Below are positions 12,301-24,500 of a stretch of DNA of 64,000 bases, piece after piece. The DNA is from Membranipora membranacea (Eukaryota > Bryozoa > Gymnolaemata > Cheilostomatida > Membraniporidae). Numbering within the stretch: the stretch's first letter is position 1; each line of letters opens with the position of its first letter. The DNA lies in the NCBI GenBank assembly GCA_914767715.1, contig OU612067.1, forward strand, positions 7,190,001 to 7,254,000, read 5' to 3'. Position numbers and translations under genes: made by a program. The notes under the pieces were generated by a model. That model saw only the letters and a list, made by a program, of their open reading frames with translations. It had not been told where the DNA came from and ran no database searches.

Positions 12301-13964
12301 TGACACCTCGGCGGTAATGTTATCGAAGGTCATATTATGCATTGATTGCATTGGTTCCTTCCAGGTACCAATTTGGCGAGAATAAAGAATGTTGTTTTGG
12401 TGGGAGGCAAGGACCTCCCAACTGCAGATTCTTAGAAAGCAGAGCTATTGTTACTAACAATGCAAATGTTTTGACAAGATTGGAACATATCTTTCTGAGC
12501 CCTTAATGTTGTTGTACTGTTTCCTTTATAACTAAATGGTAGGATATGTTTTTATTATAAGTTTAAAAAAACAAAGTTTAATTCATTAGACTGTTCACTC
12601 ATTTGGATCGACATCATGATATCTTTTACCAATATTCAAAAAACCAAAACACAGCATAACTAAAACTCACTTTCATTTTATAGACATTGTTGCACCAAGG
12701 TTAATCCACCGTAAAATTTGACATTTCAGTGAGCAATACGAAAGGAACTGTAGTTTACAAGGCCACAGAGTAAAGGCTGTAGGTAAGGACCAAGGGTACT
12801 CTTGCCAGATCAAAATCTGACAAAAAATATTGAATCATTTGCCATTTCATGAGTTTAACGACGCTCTCTCGCTTACAATGTTATAGGTATCCCGTCAGCA
12901 TTTGTGGCCATAAACACAGTAAACAGACTGTGTGACCTTATGCTGTCAGACAACTCTCAGGTTCGAGGCTGTACGGCTATCGCCCTAGCCTTTCTCTCCT
13001 TTAATCACAAAGCTGAACGCGAACTTCTCAACAGGTAAGGATAGTTAATATTGAGGCTGGAAGTCTATTCATTGCCTCATCAAAAGCATGATTTGAAGTA
13101 GCCATCTAAAGTCATCCATTCTTACAATATGAGAAGAAAACTCCCACCTGCTTTTGAGAGTTCCATAAACATATAAATACTTATTTATAAATGTTTATGG
13201 GGAGTTCAAAAGAATACCCGCAATTACAGACGCTTGAAGTTTGAATGTGTATTAGTTTTACTGTATACTGTATTGTTATTTCCAGGTGCCGAGTGGATCC
13301 ATATCTGATCAAATGTCTGCTGTACTACACTGACAAGACAAAAATCTCGCCTCAGTTCCTGAACGAGTGGAAGCATTACAAGAAGATCGGGCTGCCTCCC
13401 ATACAGTGAGTGGGAAGGGGTAACGCTTATCATATCATACAATTCATCCAATTAGTTACATCAATTAATTACAGCGAATTAAAACATCCAATTCTATCAA
13501 TTCAACTCCATACTTCCTGAACCTGGAATGTACCCTGTCTCAATCTTTGTTCTTGATGTTGAATATAGCTATTACCGATTATGTTGTCGTGTTACCTACA
13601 AGTTTGCTCATGTAAAAGGAGTTTTTGCATTACAAACTGAGCGTTATTTTTATGTGTTGCAAAGTGTCAATTTGTTGACATTAAAATCAGGAATATAGCT
13701 ATGATGTTCTTTTATTTCAGGGAAGGCAGGCCCTTGCTGGTGAGTCAACAAGGGTTTACTCGTATGGCTACCACTGTGCCAAAACCAGCTGAAGCAAGGT
13801 TGAGCGGAACTAAATCTCCACACCATAGCTCAAGTAACTCTGTCAGCCACTCACAATTCCCTGATGACATTGAGGCTGGGTCGAGGGCGTCCCAACATAA
13901 TAGCGTTGCTGCAGAGAGGATGTCAGAACGATCTCACTCTAGGTCTGTCACTGTAGCCGAATAG
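380..13964 (+). CDS. ANKAR: Ankyrin and armadillo repeat-containing protein (ANKAR-like), 5'-partial
   Basis: Fifteen exons join in frame to about 1107 residues and a stop at 13962-13964: 380-658, 898-958, 1675-1754, 2412-2484, 3581-3773, 6149-6273, 6633-6785, 7686-7889, 8225-9409, 10000-10150, 10416-10566, 11400-11556, 12887-13034, 13286-13405, 13721-13964. Every junction has GT-AG ends and matching phase, and the summed length divides by three. Ankyrin-type helices lie in the exons at 6149-7889. A long run of armadillo repeats fills 8225-13405. The C-terminal exon is Ser/His/Arg-rich and looks disordered. An ankyrin block followed by armadillo repeats is the ANKAR layout; vertebrate ANKAR is roughly 1400 aa, so about 300 N-terminal residues probably lie upstream of the window. 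Both repeat types bind proteins; the molecular role is poorly known. The armadillo half is certain, the first five exons less so. Confidence 0.92.
719..892. repeat. 45-bp tandem repeat, about 3.9 copies, next to an ANKAR splice acceptor
   Basis: Units start at 719, 764, 809 and 854 and are essentially identical; each contains GGTTGGCTTTGCCACC and ends near GACCCTCAGTAAA. The array stops about 5 bp before the acceptor of the exon at 898-958, and the acceptor tract GACCCTCTCTAG looks like a modified unit end. The unit is 15 codons long and has one open frame on the reverse strand, but that frame lacks an ATG and is bounded by stops, so I read it as non-coding intron. Confidence 0.9.
2304..2340. 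repeat. Short hairpin in ANKAR intron
   Basis: The arms at 2304-2317 and 2327-2340 (ATCACAGCAGCCCC against GGGGCGGCTGTGAT) pair at 13 of 14 positions around a 9-base T-rich loop. Weaker pairing extends a few bases outward on both sides. It lies between the exons at 1675-1754 and 2412-2484. It could be a foldback element; no target duplication is evident. Confidence 0.6.
3774..6148. other. ANKAR intron, 2.4 kb
   Basis: The intron lies between phase-2 exons. It contains the reverse SINE-like segment at 4490-4770. Otherwise I see AT-rich sequence and no conserved coding stretch. The open frames at 4709-4924 and 5128-5325 on the reverse strand look random. Confidence 0.5.
4490..4770 (-). mobile_element. 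Probable tRNA-derived SINE, reverse orientation
   Basis: Read on the minus strand from about 4765, the sequence has a tRNA-like head: GATAGCGCAAATGATCA resembles a box A/D-arm, then GAGGTCCCGGGTTAGATTCC matches the TPsiC arm, with box B GGTTAGATTCC one base from the consensus. A non-tRNA body with CA-rich tracts follows toward 4490. The tRNA part is degenerate and followed by unrelated sequence, which fits a SINE better than a functional tRNA gene. Exact ends and family are unknown. Confidence 0.5.
8225..9409 (+). other. ANKAR: ANKAR main armadillo-repeat exon
   Basis: This single 1185-nt exon enters and leaves in phase 1 and encodes about 394 residues. It shows the armadillo rhythm of roughly 42 residues per repeat, with recurring patterns such as GAIPIFMKVL, GVIPALVAVLE, GSVPIIISLI, GAINPLMTLL and GVHPLVRLLK, each followed by Ala/Leu-rich helices. 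Six or more repeats can be counted. Armadillo solenoids bind extended peptides along a helical groove. The remaining repeats are split over the smaller exons at 10000-13405. The reverse-strand open frame across 8973-9287 is a shadow of this exon. Confidence 0.95.
9963..10003. mobile_element. Foldback (TAGCCTGGGCAG-type) element overlapping an ANKAR splice acceptor
   Basis: The arms GCCTGGGCAGGC and GCCTGCCCAGGC are reverse complements separated by about 16 bases. The right arm contains the AG at 9998-9999 that is the only acceptor giving an open in-frame exon 10000-10150. A related copy with arms TAGCCTGGGCAG and CTACCCAGGCTA lies at 12154-12222, and both share CGACAGCC just before the right arm. 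Confidence 0.6.
11161..11380 (+). mobile_element. Probable tRNA-derived SINE, forward orientation
   Basis: The segment starts with GTGACTCAGCTGGTTAGCGC, close to a tRNA D-arm with box A, followed about 50 bases later by GGTTGTTGGAACCCC, a degraded box B. An A-rich run and an unrelated body reaching about 11380 follow. It sits in the ANKAR intron 10567-11399. The tRNA resemblance is clear in the D-arm and weaker in the T-arm, so this is not called a tRNA gene. Confidence 0.5.
11557..12886. other. ANKAR intron, 1.3 kb
   Basis: Non-coding apart from the foldback element at 12154-12222. A small inverted repeat of TTTATGCGTATA type occurs near 11928-11960. The open frame on the reverse strand at 11577-11771 has no coding character. 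Confidence 0.5.
12154..12222. mobile_element. Foldback element with 8-bp direct-repeat flanks
   Basis: Terminal inverted repeats TTAGCCTGGGCAG (left) and CTACCCAGGCTA (right) enclose about 45 bp of G-rich sequence. The 8-bp sequence TATAACAC occurs immediately outside both ends (12146-12153 and 12223-12230) and looks like a target-site duplication. It belongs to the same family as the element at 9963-10003. Confidence 0.65.
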
Positions 13965-15360
13965 TTCAACATAGATCAAGCTCAGGGCATCCAGGCTACA
14001 TTTAGGGTGACTGCTCATTTAATTTTAATGTGCAACCACGGCAGTTTTCTTCCCGCACAGTATATTATGTTTCTAATGGTGCAGTGATAGATGAGAAATG
14101 ATAACAATGTGTGCATTTAATATTTATGAACTGTTGCTTATATTTTTAAACTCTTTGTTTACCTTTGAAGTCAGGAACTCCTCAAATTATATTTTTATTA
14201 CTTTACTTTCCCTTAGCCATCAGTCGCTCATAACTGAGAAATAATTCATCTTTACGTTTATTATGTGGAAAATCCCCATTTTTAAGACGTGATGATTAGG
14301 GCTCCTATGTTGAATTCATGCACTTTGCTAGCTTTCAAGAGTAGACAATTGCGTGATTGTAATTTTGAGAATTTGCAGATCGAATGTGAGATGGATTGTT
14401 TTTTTATTTTACATTGCTTTGATTGTGCTTCCCACCATACTCATCATCATGCGTCGGGAATTTCGCACTTTTGTTATTGTGCGTGACACATGTAATGGCA
14501 TATTAAATAAATTTATCACAACAGCTTACTCATGTAAACTGGTTGTAATGACGTGGTCACCATCACCTTTTTTTCAATTCAAATTACAATAAATCATGTA
14601 TGGTTTTTAAAATTTGAATTTCATAAATGCTGAGCACCACTAGCTTAACTTTGACAATGGTAGTCACAATATATACAAAACATTTATTTTCGTCCAAACA
14701 GTATGTTCTGATGCAACGGCGAAGACCCTAAATAGCATAAACCAATTCAATAGTATTCCTCTCCATCTCACCCAGCACAGATCAAAAATCTTAGTTAGCC
14801 GGTTACGCTGTGCATGCTATGACAGAAATTTCAACAGCCAAGAAACAAGTATTTATTAAAGGCTAGGAAAAGCGGTTGAAGATGAAAAGCTACCAGCAAT
14901 CCCGGCGCAGCTTGAGCACATGCCAGATGCATGAGCCAGTGCATTCAGACATTCTCAATTAACCTGTCACAATTTTTTCCACAATCCCCAGACAATGAAC
15001 TTGCCTCACCTCACCCTACATCTCACTGTAACCCTGCTGTAACATTCAATTATTTGGAGACGTTGGGGACAAATTTCGATTTGTCTTATACTGTTAAGAT
15101 TTTTCTGAGATTACCAGCTAGATCAAATAAGTGGAGCGGGTAACATTTCCCGCATATTTGGTATTTGAGAATTAAGGCTATTATAGTTTGAAGCATACAA
15201 AGTTGCAGGTAAATAACAATAGAGGAGCACTTTCGTCAAAGTGTTGGCATGTTTGAATATACACTGAAGCAATTTATTTACACATGTGAACAGAAAGATT
15301 CCAAATTGCTCTGAATTTTTCTTGTCACTTTTGAATCACTAACCACTTAGACACAAAATC
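13965..15360. other. ANKAR 3' region and FTSJ3 upstream region
   Basis: Intergenic between two genes on the same strand. AATAAA signals near 14506 and 14589 are candidate ANKAR polyadenylation sites. No core promoter motif for FTSJ3 can be assigned with confidence. The open frames at 14289-14592 and 14931-15143 look random. Confidence 0.5.
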
Positions 15361-18300
15361 ATGGGTGGATCTAAAAAGAAGGTTGGAAAGGCAAGACGGG
15401 ATAAGTTCTACCATCTAGCCAAAGAGACAGGTACTATCTTCACATAGGCATATCACTATGATCAATCATTATTATTCACACACACCACCAAGATAGTGAG
15501 TGAATCAGTTCAGTGATTACATGGGCAATCATTCAAGTTTAGCAATCACTATCAGGTCTTGGAAGCTAGACTAGCTTTTAATGATCGTGAAATCGGCTGT
15601 TGGTTCCTAACCACTTCCCTCGAACATAAAATTCTAGTTGAATGGAACCCTCTAACTTTCATGAACATAGGGCCTACATGAATTTGAAATGTCATCTCAT
15701 TAGTTAGTAGTCAGAGTATAAATTAATACGGTACATAACAAATCAATCATTGTTTGGCAGTATGATATATTACAGTATATCTGTGACTGAACTAACTAGA
15801 AGGTCCCCTGAGCATTCTATGTGCGTGGGTACTTCTCACATGTCTACTCCAAATCATGTGTCCCTACCTTGCAATGTTCGACTGCCCCCTGTTGTGCTTC
15901 TAGATGTGAGAGAGGGGAAATATTTGTATGTATTCATATGTGGCCTCCTAGGCACATTCTTCCCAAATAAATAATAATGTGGGACAGGCAGTTCAGACAC
16001 AGTCTTTTAGTTAGGCCTTCCTATGCCAGTAAAGTAATGAATAGGCTTTTGACACTGGAGACCAAATATTTTCAATATGGCTAAGCTATTTTCTGTCATA
16101 AAAGCACCACCTATGAGTCCCTGTGCGCCTTCGGACCTTTTTTCTTCCTTTGATTTGTTCATACTTGCCGTAATATCCGATACCGTTTACTGTTAACCTT
16201 TATTATCAAATCTACATGACAGAGGCCTAAATCTTGCTGATGACATCGTGCAACATAACAATAAAATCAGGCAAACATAACATATATAGAGCGTGAACAC
16301 AAAGAAACTATACAGGAAACTTGAGCGATACTATGGATGCTAAATTATAGGTGTATTGTTTCAAACTTAGATAATCTCTGGCAATTAAAAGCTGTAATAT
16401 GAAAAGCTAGATGATTATCTGTCATGATCTTAGAGAGTGAATGTCACTCCAATTATGAAAGGCTTTATTGGATTATTGATGTTCAAACTGATATATATTC
16501 ATAGAATCAGCTTTGTGCTTGGTCGGAAAAGCTGTAGATGCTAGCTAGAGAGCGTCATAGCTATAACGTGAATATCAATGGTATTCTAAAACTTTATCAA
16601 CACATTTTTTATCATAGGTTACAGAGCTCGATCTGCCTTCAAGTTAATTCAGCTGAACAGGAAGTTTGGATTTTTGGAGAAGTCTCGAGTATGTATCGAT
16701 TTGTGTGCTGCTCCTGGAGGATGGTGTCAGGTGGCTGCCAATCACATGCCTGTATCAAGTATCATCGTCGGTAAGTTAGACTTCATCAAGTGTTATTATA
16801 TGTCACAAATGAATAAGCGAGCTATCACTCTCACTTCCTTCAAAATTATCACTCATTTAGTCTTTCAATTGGACAAACTCGTTCTCAAATAGCTCACTCA
16901 GATTGTATTTAGTTCCATCAATGGGTGAGCGATCTGAGCAAGACCCTAGCAGATCTCGCTCAGATTGTCTAATCAGATGATAATTATGACTGGTTTTTAT
17001 TGAAAGACCCCCTAGGATTATTGTCAGCTGGTCATAATGTGTCATCCAAAAATATGATTAATTGCTGATTTCTACTTATTTATTCTGTTTGCAATACTTT
17101 GCATCGCTATGTGGCACTACATTTCACCACAATAATATATATAGTTGTCAACTGGTGCTATTTTACACTTTTTCAGGTGTTGATTTGGTGTCAATCAAAC
17201 CCATACCAAAGGTTACAACTCTAGTCGATGACATCACATCAGATAAATGTAGATCAGATTTACGTAAGGAGTTGAAGGATTGGAAGGCTGATTGTGTACT
17301 CAATGATGGAGCTCCTAATGTCGGTCAGAACTGGCTTCAGGATGCTTTCTCTCAAGGTGAGTATCCTAAACTTCATATTCATCACATAAATAAATCTCAT
17401 GTTCACACTAACACTTCTACTTAATGTAAATTTTTTTTGATTAACCATGTTGCTGTAGGCTTTTACCTTATGGCTAGCCCTAGTAAATTGTACAATATCA
17501 AGTTCAATGAAACTTAGTGATAGGCAACCTCTATTCTTTCTAAAATGAACCATATCCGCACCGTACCAAGAAATAATCAAGTAAGAAGGTATTACATGTC
17601 TAAAACATAGAGCCCATTGATATTGCGCGGGATGGCTGTGGCGTATGGGCAAAAGATGAAAGAAGTATAATTCTCTTTGTATGATTGTTGCTAATATTTT
17701 TTAGGATTTTTGGATAAACATTTTAGAGGCTATTTCTGTAATTTGGGGTTCTAAGATTTAATATTTAATGAGCAAAATAGTAGTCAGAAGGAACAAAAAG
17801 CTGTTGCAAGTGCAATACTTTATTTAGGAGTTGTCACACCTTTATATATCACAATCTTTCATGCTCTTTAGGCTACAAATGCATGTTATATTTTCTTAGT
17901 GGGGTATATATGTTCCTTTCAAATATATCACTCACATGATAATTGTGGCACATGACTATCTAGCTTCTTGATGTGAACCTAGATATTTGTTATATTTCAG
18001 CTGGATTGACTCTTCACGCATTGAAATTAGCCTCAGAGTTTTTGAGGAAAGGAGGATGGTTTATAACTAAAGTTTTCAGATCCCAGGATTATCATGCCTT
18101 GATGTGGGTGTTCAGGCAACTATTCACCAAGGTAAGGTTGGAGAAAGCAAAATATTCTTATGCTCTAACTTGCATATTTGTATCTCGAGATCAGGAGGAA
18201 TCAAAATGCTTTGTGGTGTTTAATCCTGAGTAATCCTTAGCCCTCTTTTTTTACTGTCTGACAATATCAAACATCATCAATAGAGTGCTGATAATCCTTG

Positions 18301-18544
18301 GGATTTACAAAGCTTTGTAAGTCAACTGTAAGATAATAAGTTTTTGTGTCTCTTTTTAGGTACACGCAACAAAGCCTCAAGCCTCCAGAAATGAGTCGGC
18401 TGAGATATTCGTAGTATGTCAGGGTTATGTGGCTCCCGATAAACTAGACCCAAAGTTCTTAGATCCTAAGGCTGTGTTCAAAGGAGTCAATGAAGAGCCA
18501 GAGAATAGACTCAACCTTCTACAGCCGGTGTCTAAAAAGAAAAA
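15361..18544 (+). other. FTSJ3: FTSJ3 catalytic (FtsJ/RrmJ-like) domain exons
   Basis: Exons 1-5 encode the Rossmann-fold methyltransferase. Visible landmarks are the basic start [25 protein letters not shown] with the first catalytic Lys, the SAM loop [17 protein letters not shown] closing strand 2, [10 protein letters not shown] with the catalytic Asp, [12 protein letters not shown] with the second Lys, and [16 protein letters not shown] with the catalytic Glu. All four tetrad residues are present, so activity is expected. The domain ends in a lysine-rich KKKK run at the exon 5/6 border. Confidence 0.96.
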
Positions 18545-21500
18545 GTAAGTTATATCTATTGAACATCACATGACCATTCAAACTGACACTGAGTTCCTGG
18601 CTGTTGATCCAACAGAGCAGTATTTAGGCAGGATTTTGTCTATAATAGTTCATGGACATGAAGTGGAGAGCTGTAAAATTTTTCAGTGTCAAAAAATTGC
18701 ATTACTAGCTGCCAGATTGCATAATATATCATGGTGATGGCAAAAAATAGGAGTTACCTTACATTGAATCCTATTCCTTTGGTTATATCATGGTGATGGC
18801 ATAAAATAGGAGTTACCTTACCTTGAATCCTATTCCTTTGGTTTACTGAATGGCAGATGTTTGTGGTTTGTTGATTGATGTTAAATGCCAGGCTATCAAC
18901 AGCCAGGCTATCTATGCCAGGCTATCTATGTCTGGCTGTTTGATCAACAGCCAGGCTATTGTTGGTGTGCTATGTACTTCAAACATACCATTAGGCCATA
19001 ACTCTCCCATTTTGTTGATATTTTCTATATTTTTCTGCGATGAGTTAACCATGGTTGTACAATATCCACTTGTGTGATGCTCCGCTTATATATTTTAAAA
19101 CAACATCATGTGCCTAGTTTCAATATTTAACGCTATACTTATATTTGAATATGTTTTTTGTGATTTATTTTTATAGGAAAGCAGAAGGTTATCAGGAGGG
19201 AGATTACACACAACACGCAAAGATGACAGTCACAGAATTTATAGACGATCCTAAATTTCTCGACAAGCTAGCTCTAGCTAGTGAGGTTAGATATTCCAAA
19301 TTAACATATTATAGTTGTAGTGGATAGTGTTTTCAACATGTTTCTTCTCTTCAATGGTGTTAGCCGATCACTCACAAGGATTACTGGCAAACTCTAATAG
19401 TGATGTACTGTACTGCAGTCTCGTATAGAACTCTGTGCGAAACATTTGTTTTATAAACCATCATTAGTTTGTTGTCACTTTCAGTGTCATCATGTGTTTA
19501 TGTGTTTTGTTATCGTTTCTTCATGATTATTTCTTGGGACCCAACGTGTATAGAGCGTCGTAGTAGGGACTTCTGCAATCTTTGTCCTTTGATTAGACCT
19601 GTAACATATTGGGGATTTGATAACATTGAATCTTATCAGACAATTGTTACAGTCAATGTATATTATATAAAAAGTAACTCAACGAGTACCTGAGTTCCCG
19701 GCAAACCATGGCTAATAACAGATTTGTGCAGGGGACTGCAACCAAATCAAAGTAAAAACCATAGAACAGTCTTAGTCGCAACGACTGAATGCAAGAGAGA
19801 GACACAGTGAGACAGAGGAGTGATGTAACATCTAACCGATACTCAAAGTTATTATCCTGTGTATATTTATTATTTTATTTTAGCTTGTACTGGACAAGGA
19901 CGAGTACAATAAACATCCGTCCACAACTCCTGAGATTCTAGAATGCTGCAAAGATATCAAAATTCTCGGCAAAGCTGACATCAGGTATAATATTCCCTCT
20001 TTGTTTTGATATCAGCTATATGAGAGGACAACTCCCACTTAATATCAACATAGGAATCGCATCACATGACTGCAGTCCTGTATATCAGTTTCATCCAAAG
20101 CTATAAACAAGAAAAACCAAAAACTGCGTGAGGCGCAAGTTGCTTAGCTCACTCATATGTTTTTGTTAACCTTAGGGGTATTGAGACAAGACGTGCATTA
20201 TTTTCATCGAAAATATGGCAGTGTGGCCACACATTTGTCCCTACGCAGGATATACCCTCTTCATGAGCAACTTAGAATCAGCTGTCCATTTTTTAAGGAT
20301 CAGAAACGTAATAGTTTTCTTAATCAGTCGCGCTTTATTTGAGATTTACTATAATAAAATAATAATTGAGTTAATCAGTGAGAGCTGTGGTTGTTGTTCA
20401 GCTCCATGATATGATAATTATGAGGTCACATAACTTGTGATTACTGCTCTTATTATGTAGATCACTGATAACATGGAGGAAGAAGCTTGTAAAGACGCGT
20501 ACAGAGTTAGAGGAGGCGGCATCCAGTACAGAAGTGACTGAGGAGTCAGCAAAGTCAGCAGCAGAGGGGGAGGGACAGGAAGGGGCGGAGTCTGATGTCG
20601 ATGAGATCGAAGATGAGGTCACTAAACTCAGAGCTGAGATAGAGAAAGATGCTAAGCGGTGTGTGACAAGTACCAATTGTCGAGCAATTAGGCTCGAGAC
20701 TGCCTATGGGATATTTTGGCGACCCCCTTAGTAGTCCATTTATCACTATCATGACTGTAGTTGCTACAGTCACTCATAGCTTAATTGTCACATCGCTTGG
20801 CCTTTCCGTACAATTGGCCGGTCAATTTACCGTGAACGCCAAGGCACCAGAATGATGTGACTGCCGCAAAAAATGACTAGATTTGATATATGTAGTGCAA
20901 AGTAGAATAGTCCTGCGTGTCCTGTTGTTTCTCCCCACCCTTTACATAGCCTTATGTATGCAGTCAAACTGTGCAGTGATATCTACTGGATGGATTTTTA
21001 TTATCAACCACTTTGGGTGGGGAATGTAATGGAATGCTACTACCAGCTATCCCTACACATCCCTATACATACCCAGATGATTATACTAAGAGCCTGAACA
21101 AAAAGCCATAAACTATTGAGAATACTCTGTAATGTACACCAGTGTTAGGTGACCTGATGATAAATTAACTCTGTGTGCTAATATAGTATCTTCATTCATC
21201 ATCTTTGTTGTAGCAAGAAGAAGAAAGCTGCTAAAGAGAAGAGCAAATTACGAGAGAAGATGAATCTAAACATGATCCGCCCAGGAGACAGAATCGAACA
21301 GCAGGATGATGATAGTCTGTTTGACTTGAAGAAAATGAAGACAAAGGTATGTTACCAAAGAACTCCGCTGTTAATAATTTGTGGTCAATAAAATCTTTCA
21401 CACAGTTGGTGGCCGCAGAACTGTCTTGGAGGTTTTAAGGTATAATCTTAATCTTTCAGCCTTGTAACTTTCAGACTTGGCACTACATACATCAAAAGGA

Positions 21501-24500
21501 AAAAATTCTCAACATGCTAATCTGATTAATCACTTAAAAAATTAATTGATTCAAAAATAATAAATTGCAATGCCACAATTATCAGTGGTTTATGAGCAAA
21601 GCAGTTTGTTGAACATCCCTTCGAAGCCCAGGCTGATGAATCAGTGTACTTTTAGATGTGATTTATGATGAGATAATGCAGTAAATTTCCAATTACCACC
21701 AGGCTCCAACGGAGCCTCAGTCTGTCTTTTTTAGAAAGGCATTATTTAACCTTCTTGACGTTGACTCACACCATTAGCTCATTTCAGTTACCCTAAACCC
21801 GGACACGATGGAGCCTTCAGTATCAGTACATGTGTGACCCCCATACGACCCTGAGTTAAATATATCTGTAAATAGAAAAAATAAGCGCTGACCTCAATCT
21901 CTACAGTTATTTCCATACCCATAAAAAAACAAGTAACACATAGTCAAGTCAAGCATAATGGGTAGAAGGCAAAGACGAACATTCGAGCAATGCCAATGGC
22001 ATGATTGTCGCAACGTTTTACATAATAAATATTATCATTTGTATATTGTTTTATTCATTCCTTTATATTAAAAAGATAGATAGAATAATTGGTTTTTTCT
22101 TAACTTGTTTTGAGTTACATTTGTTAAAACAGCTTGTATTTCTTGCCATATATGAAAAGTAGATGAATTAGCTTGTTATCTTCTCGATCATCAGTGGCAT
22201 TGGGTTGCAAGAATTTCTTCTGACAAGTATTTTTCATGGAAAAAGGTAATTTACTGTAGTTTGAGTAAGGACTAAGTGGAGGCTGTATAAGATTCCCACT
22301 ACAGCTATCATCTCATATACCCTAGAGGAGTTAAGTATTGGCTGAAGGAAAACTTCTCACTGTGCACATGCCTGAAATAGCTGAATTTAAGGCTAGCTAA
22401 CATTTGCTCACCATTTTAAACTTTATATGGGCTCCCACCTCAGGTAGCAAAAAATTAGTGCTAGCTATCACTAAGTCACTGTTGTTAGCTAACTCAGCTA
22501 TCACTAGTAATATATTTTCCCAAAATGACTTCGATTGATGATGAGGTATTAAAAAAGTCACCCCCTAACTAGCCAAATCAAACTCTAGATCAAATTTACT
22601 CAAAGATACCAATTCGATAATACTAAACATCATCTCTGATTGTGAAATCAGCCCTTATTATCCATTAACCTTTAACACAAGGCTATAGCTAAGTTTGTCA
22701 TGTGATTTATATATCTGTGAATTCTTTACCTTTTACAAAGAACAACCACTAGTAATGATAAGTGATTGGCTGGAATTCTTAGTCTTAATCCTTATACAAT
22801 TTTGCTGTAACCCAGCTGGAGAAAAGCTACAGATGTAAATCTTCAGAAACGGTCAATTAATTCTGATAAGTAGCAATAATGACAGTTCTTATTAAAAATT
22901 TTGGCACTTTTTACTAGTTAGGCCATAACCTATGAATGGCATAATGGAAAGGACACATGGGAGCAATAACCCAGCCCCGTGACTGGCACACATGTGTTAA
23001 ATTGAACTACGAAAAATAAAACTTGGCCCAAAGTAAAATGTTCCATTTGACTGAATCTCATATGATTTCATGCTCCATACATGCAATCTTTTTAAATATG
23101 GCCATCTCATGATGGTTGGTTAGGCTAGAGGTACTAAATTATCGTAATGGCTAAATCTGGTACTCTCTTTGTCCAGCTAAACCCTCCTGACAATGTTTGA
23201 TGTTGGAGATTAGCTTCTGGCAACAGTTCTGTTTCAGATTGTTGTCTTGACGGCTTAAATGGGGACTAGGACAAGGATAAAGTTTTTTTCAGGCTTCAAT
23301 TATCTAGACAAACCAAACATATGTTTGATAGCTCAAAGTTTTTATAATTGTCTTCGTATTCATTATCTCAACTTTAGATAACGTTTTGACAATTATTTGG
23401 TTTGGAACTGTAGTGTGATCATGCTAAAAAAAGTAGGGCCTAAAGGTTTTGCAGCATTCTTTGGTTTTGAAGATAAAAGCTGATGATAAATGGGAACATT
23501 AGTTTTTGAAAGGGAAGAAAATGACAACACACAGGGAAAGCAAAAAAATACCATTTTTTTAGGCATTACAGAATTACACGGCAACAGATTTTCAAACTGT
23601 GTAAGGGAATTAATTATTCAAAGATAGATATATTACTATTTTATTTTAATTGTAATACAAATATAGATTTTCAGATATTTTTTGGCTTCAAAGTATAGGT
23701 TAAAAAAATATGGAAATCAACATCTCGCAATGAAATGGTCTCCTCTGAAAATGTCCAAGGGATTAACTCTTGAAATGAGAACAGATTGGGATATATTACT
23801 ATAATGAGAATAAGTTTAAGTCCTAATTACTAGTATTGAAATGAACGCAAAAAATTGATATAATATTCGAAAAGGTGTTCTGTCTCCTCTTCATTGTTCT
23901 GCACTTAGTTTGAGTAGCTTTTAGTCAACTTGGCATCTAAAAGGGAGCCTGCTGTCTACAACAACACCAAAAGGTTTAGTTTGCTGGGGGGGAGGGTGAG
24001 ATCAGAAGTCCATCACCATAGGGTACATCAAAATGCAAGGCAGCCTTCTCCGAAAATGCTACATTCAGTATCACAGTTTAACTTGAAATCATAATCATAT
24101 TGTTATGCTCAGACGAAGTCAAAAATATGACCACATTACCACAATTCTATCGATCTATGGCGACACTAACAAGCTTATCCCCAATCAATTATAGATTTAT
24201 GTATTTTCCATTTCAATCTGTCAATGATATATTGAGATTATTATTTTATTAAACCATTGAATAAAGATTTTTCCACAGGTGCTTGATTTTAAAGTCAACA
24301 ATCCAATACTCAAGGCTGCTTATGGTGATATAGGATAACATGCACAACTTCAATTTTTCAACTTTGCCAAATTTGGTTCGAATTGTCCATCCATCTCTTG
24401 GCTCCAATGATGGCTTTTAAATTTTGTATCTTGTATCTTATTATATTGCTATTTTTCTATGGTGATATATTATTCTTGCACAATTTTGACAGCCTGATCA

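Noticed and set aside
24280-24345. Possible additional FTSJ3 exon after an acceptor-like CCACAG
   Set aside because: Exons 9 and 10 already join in phase 0 and the family alignment needs nothing between them; no clear donor.
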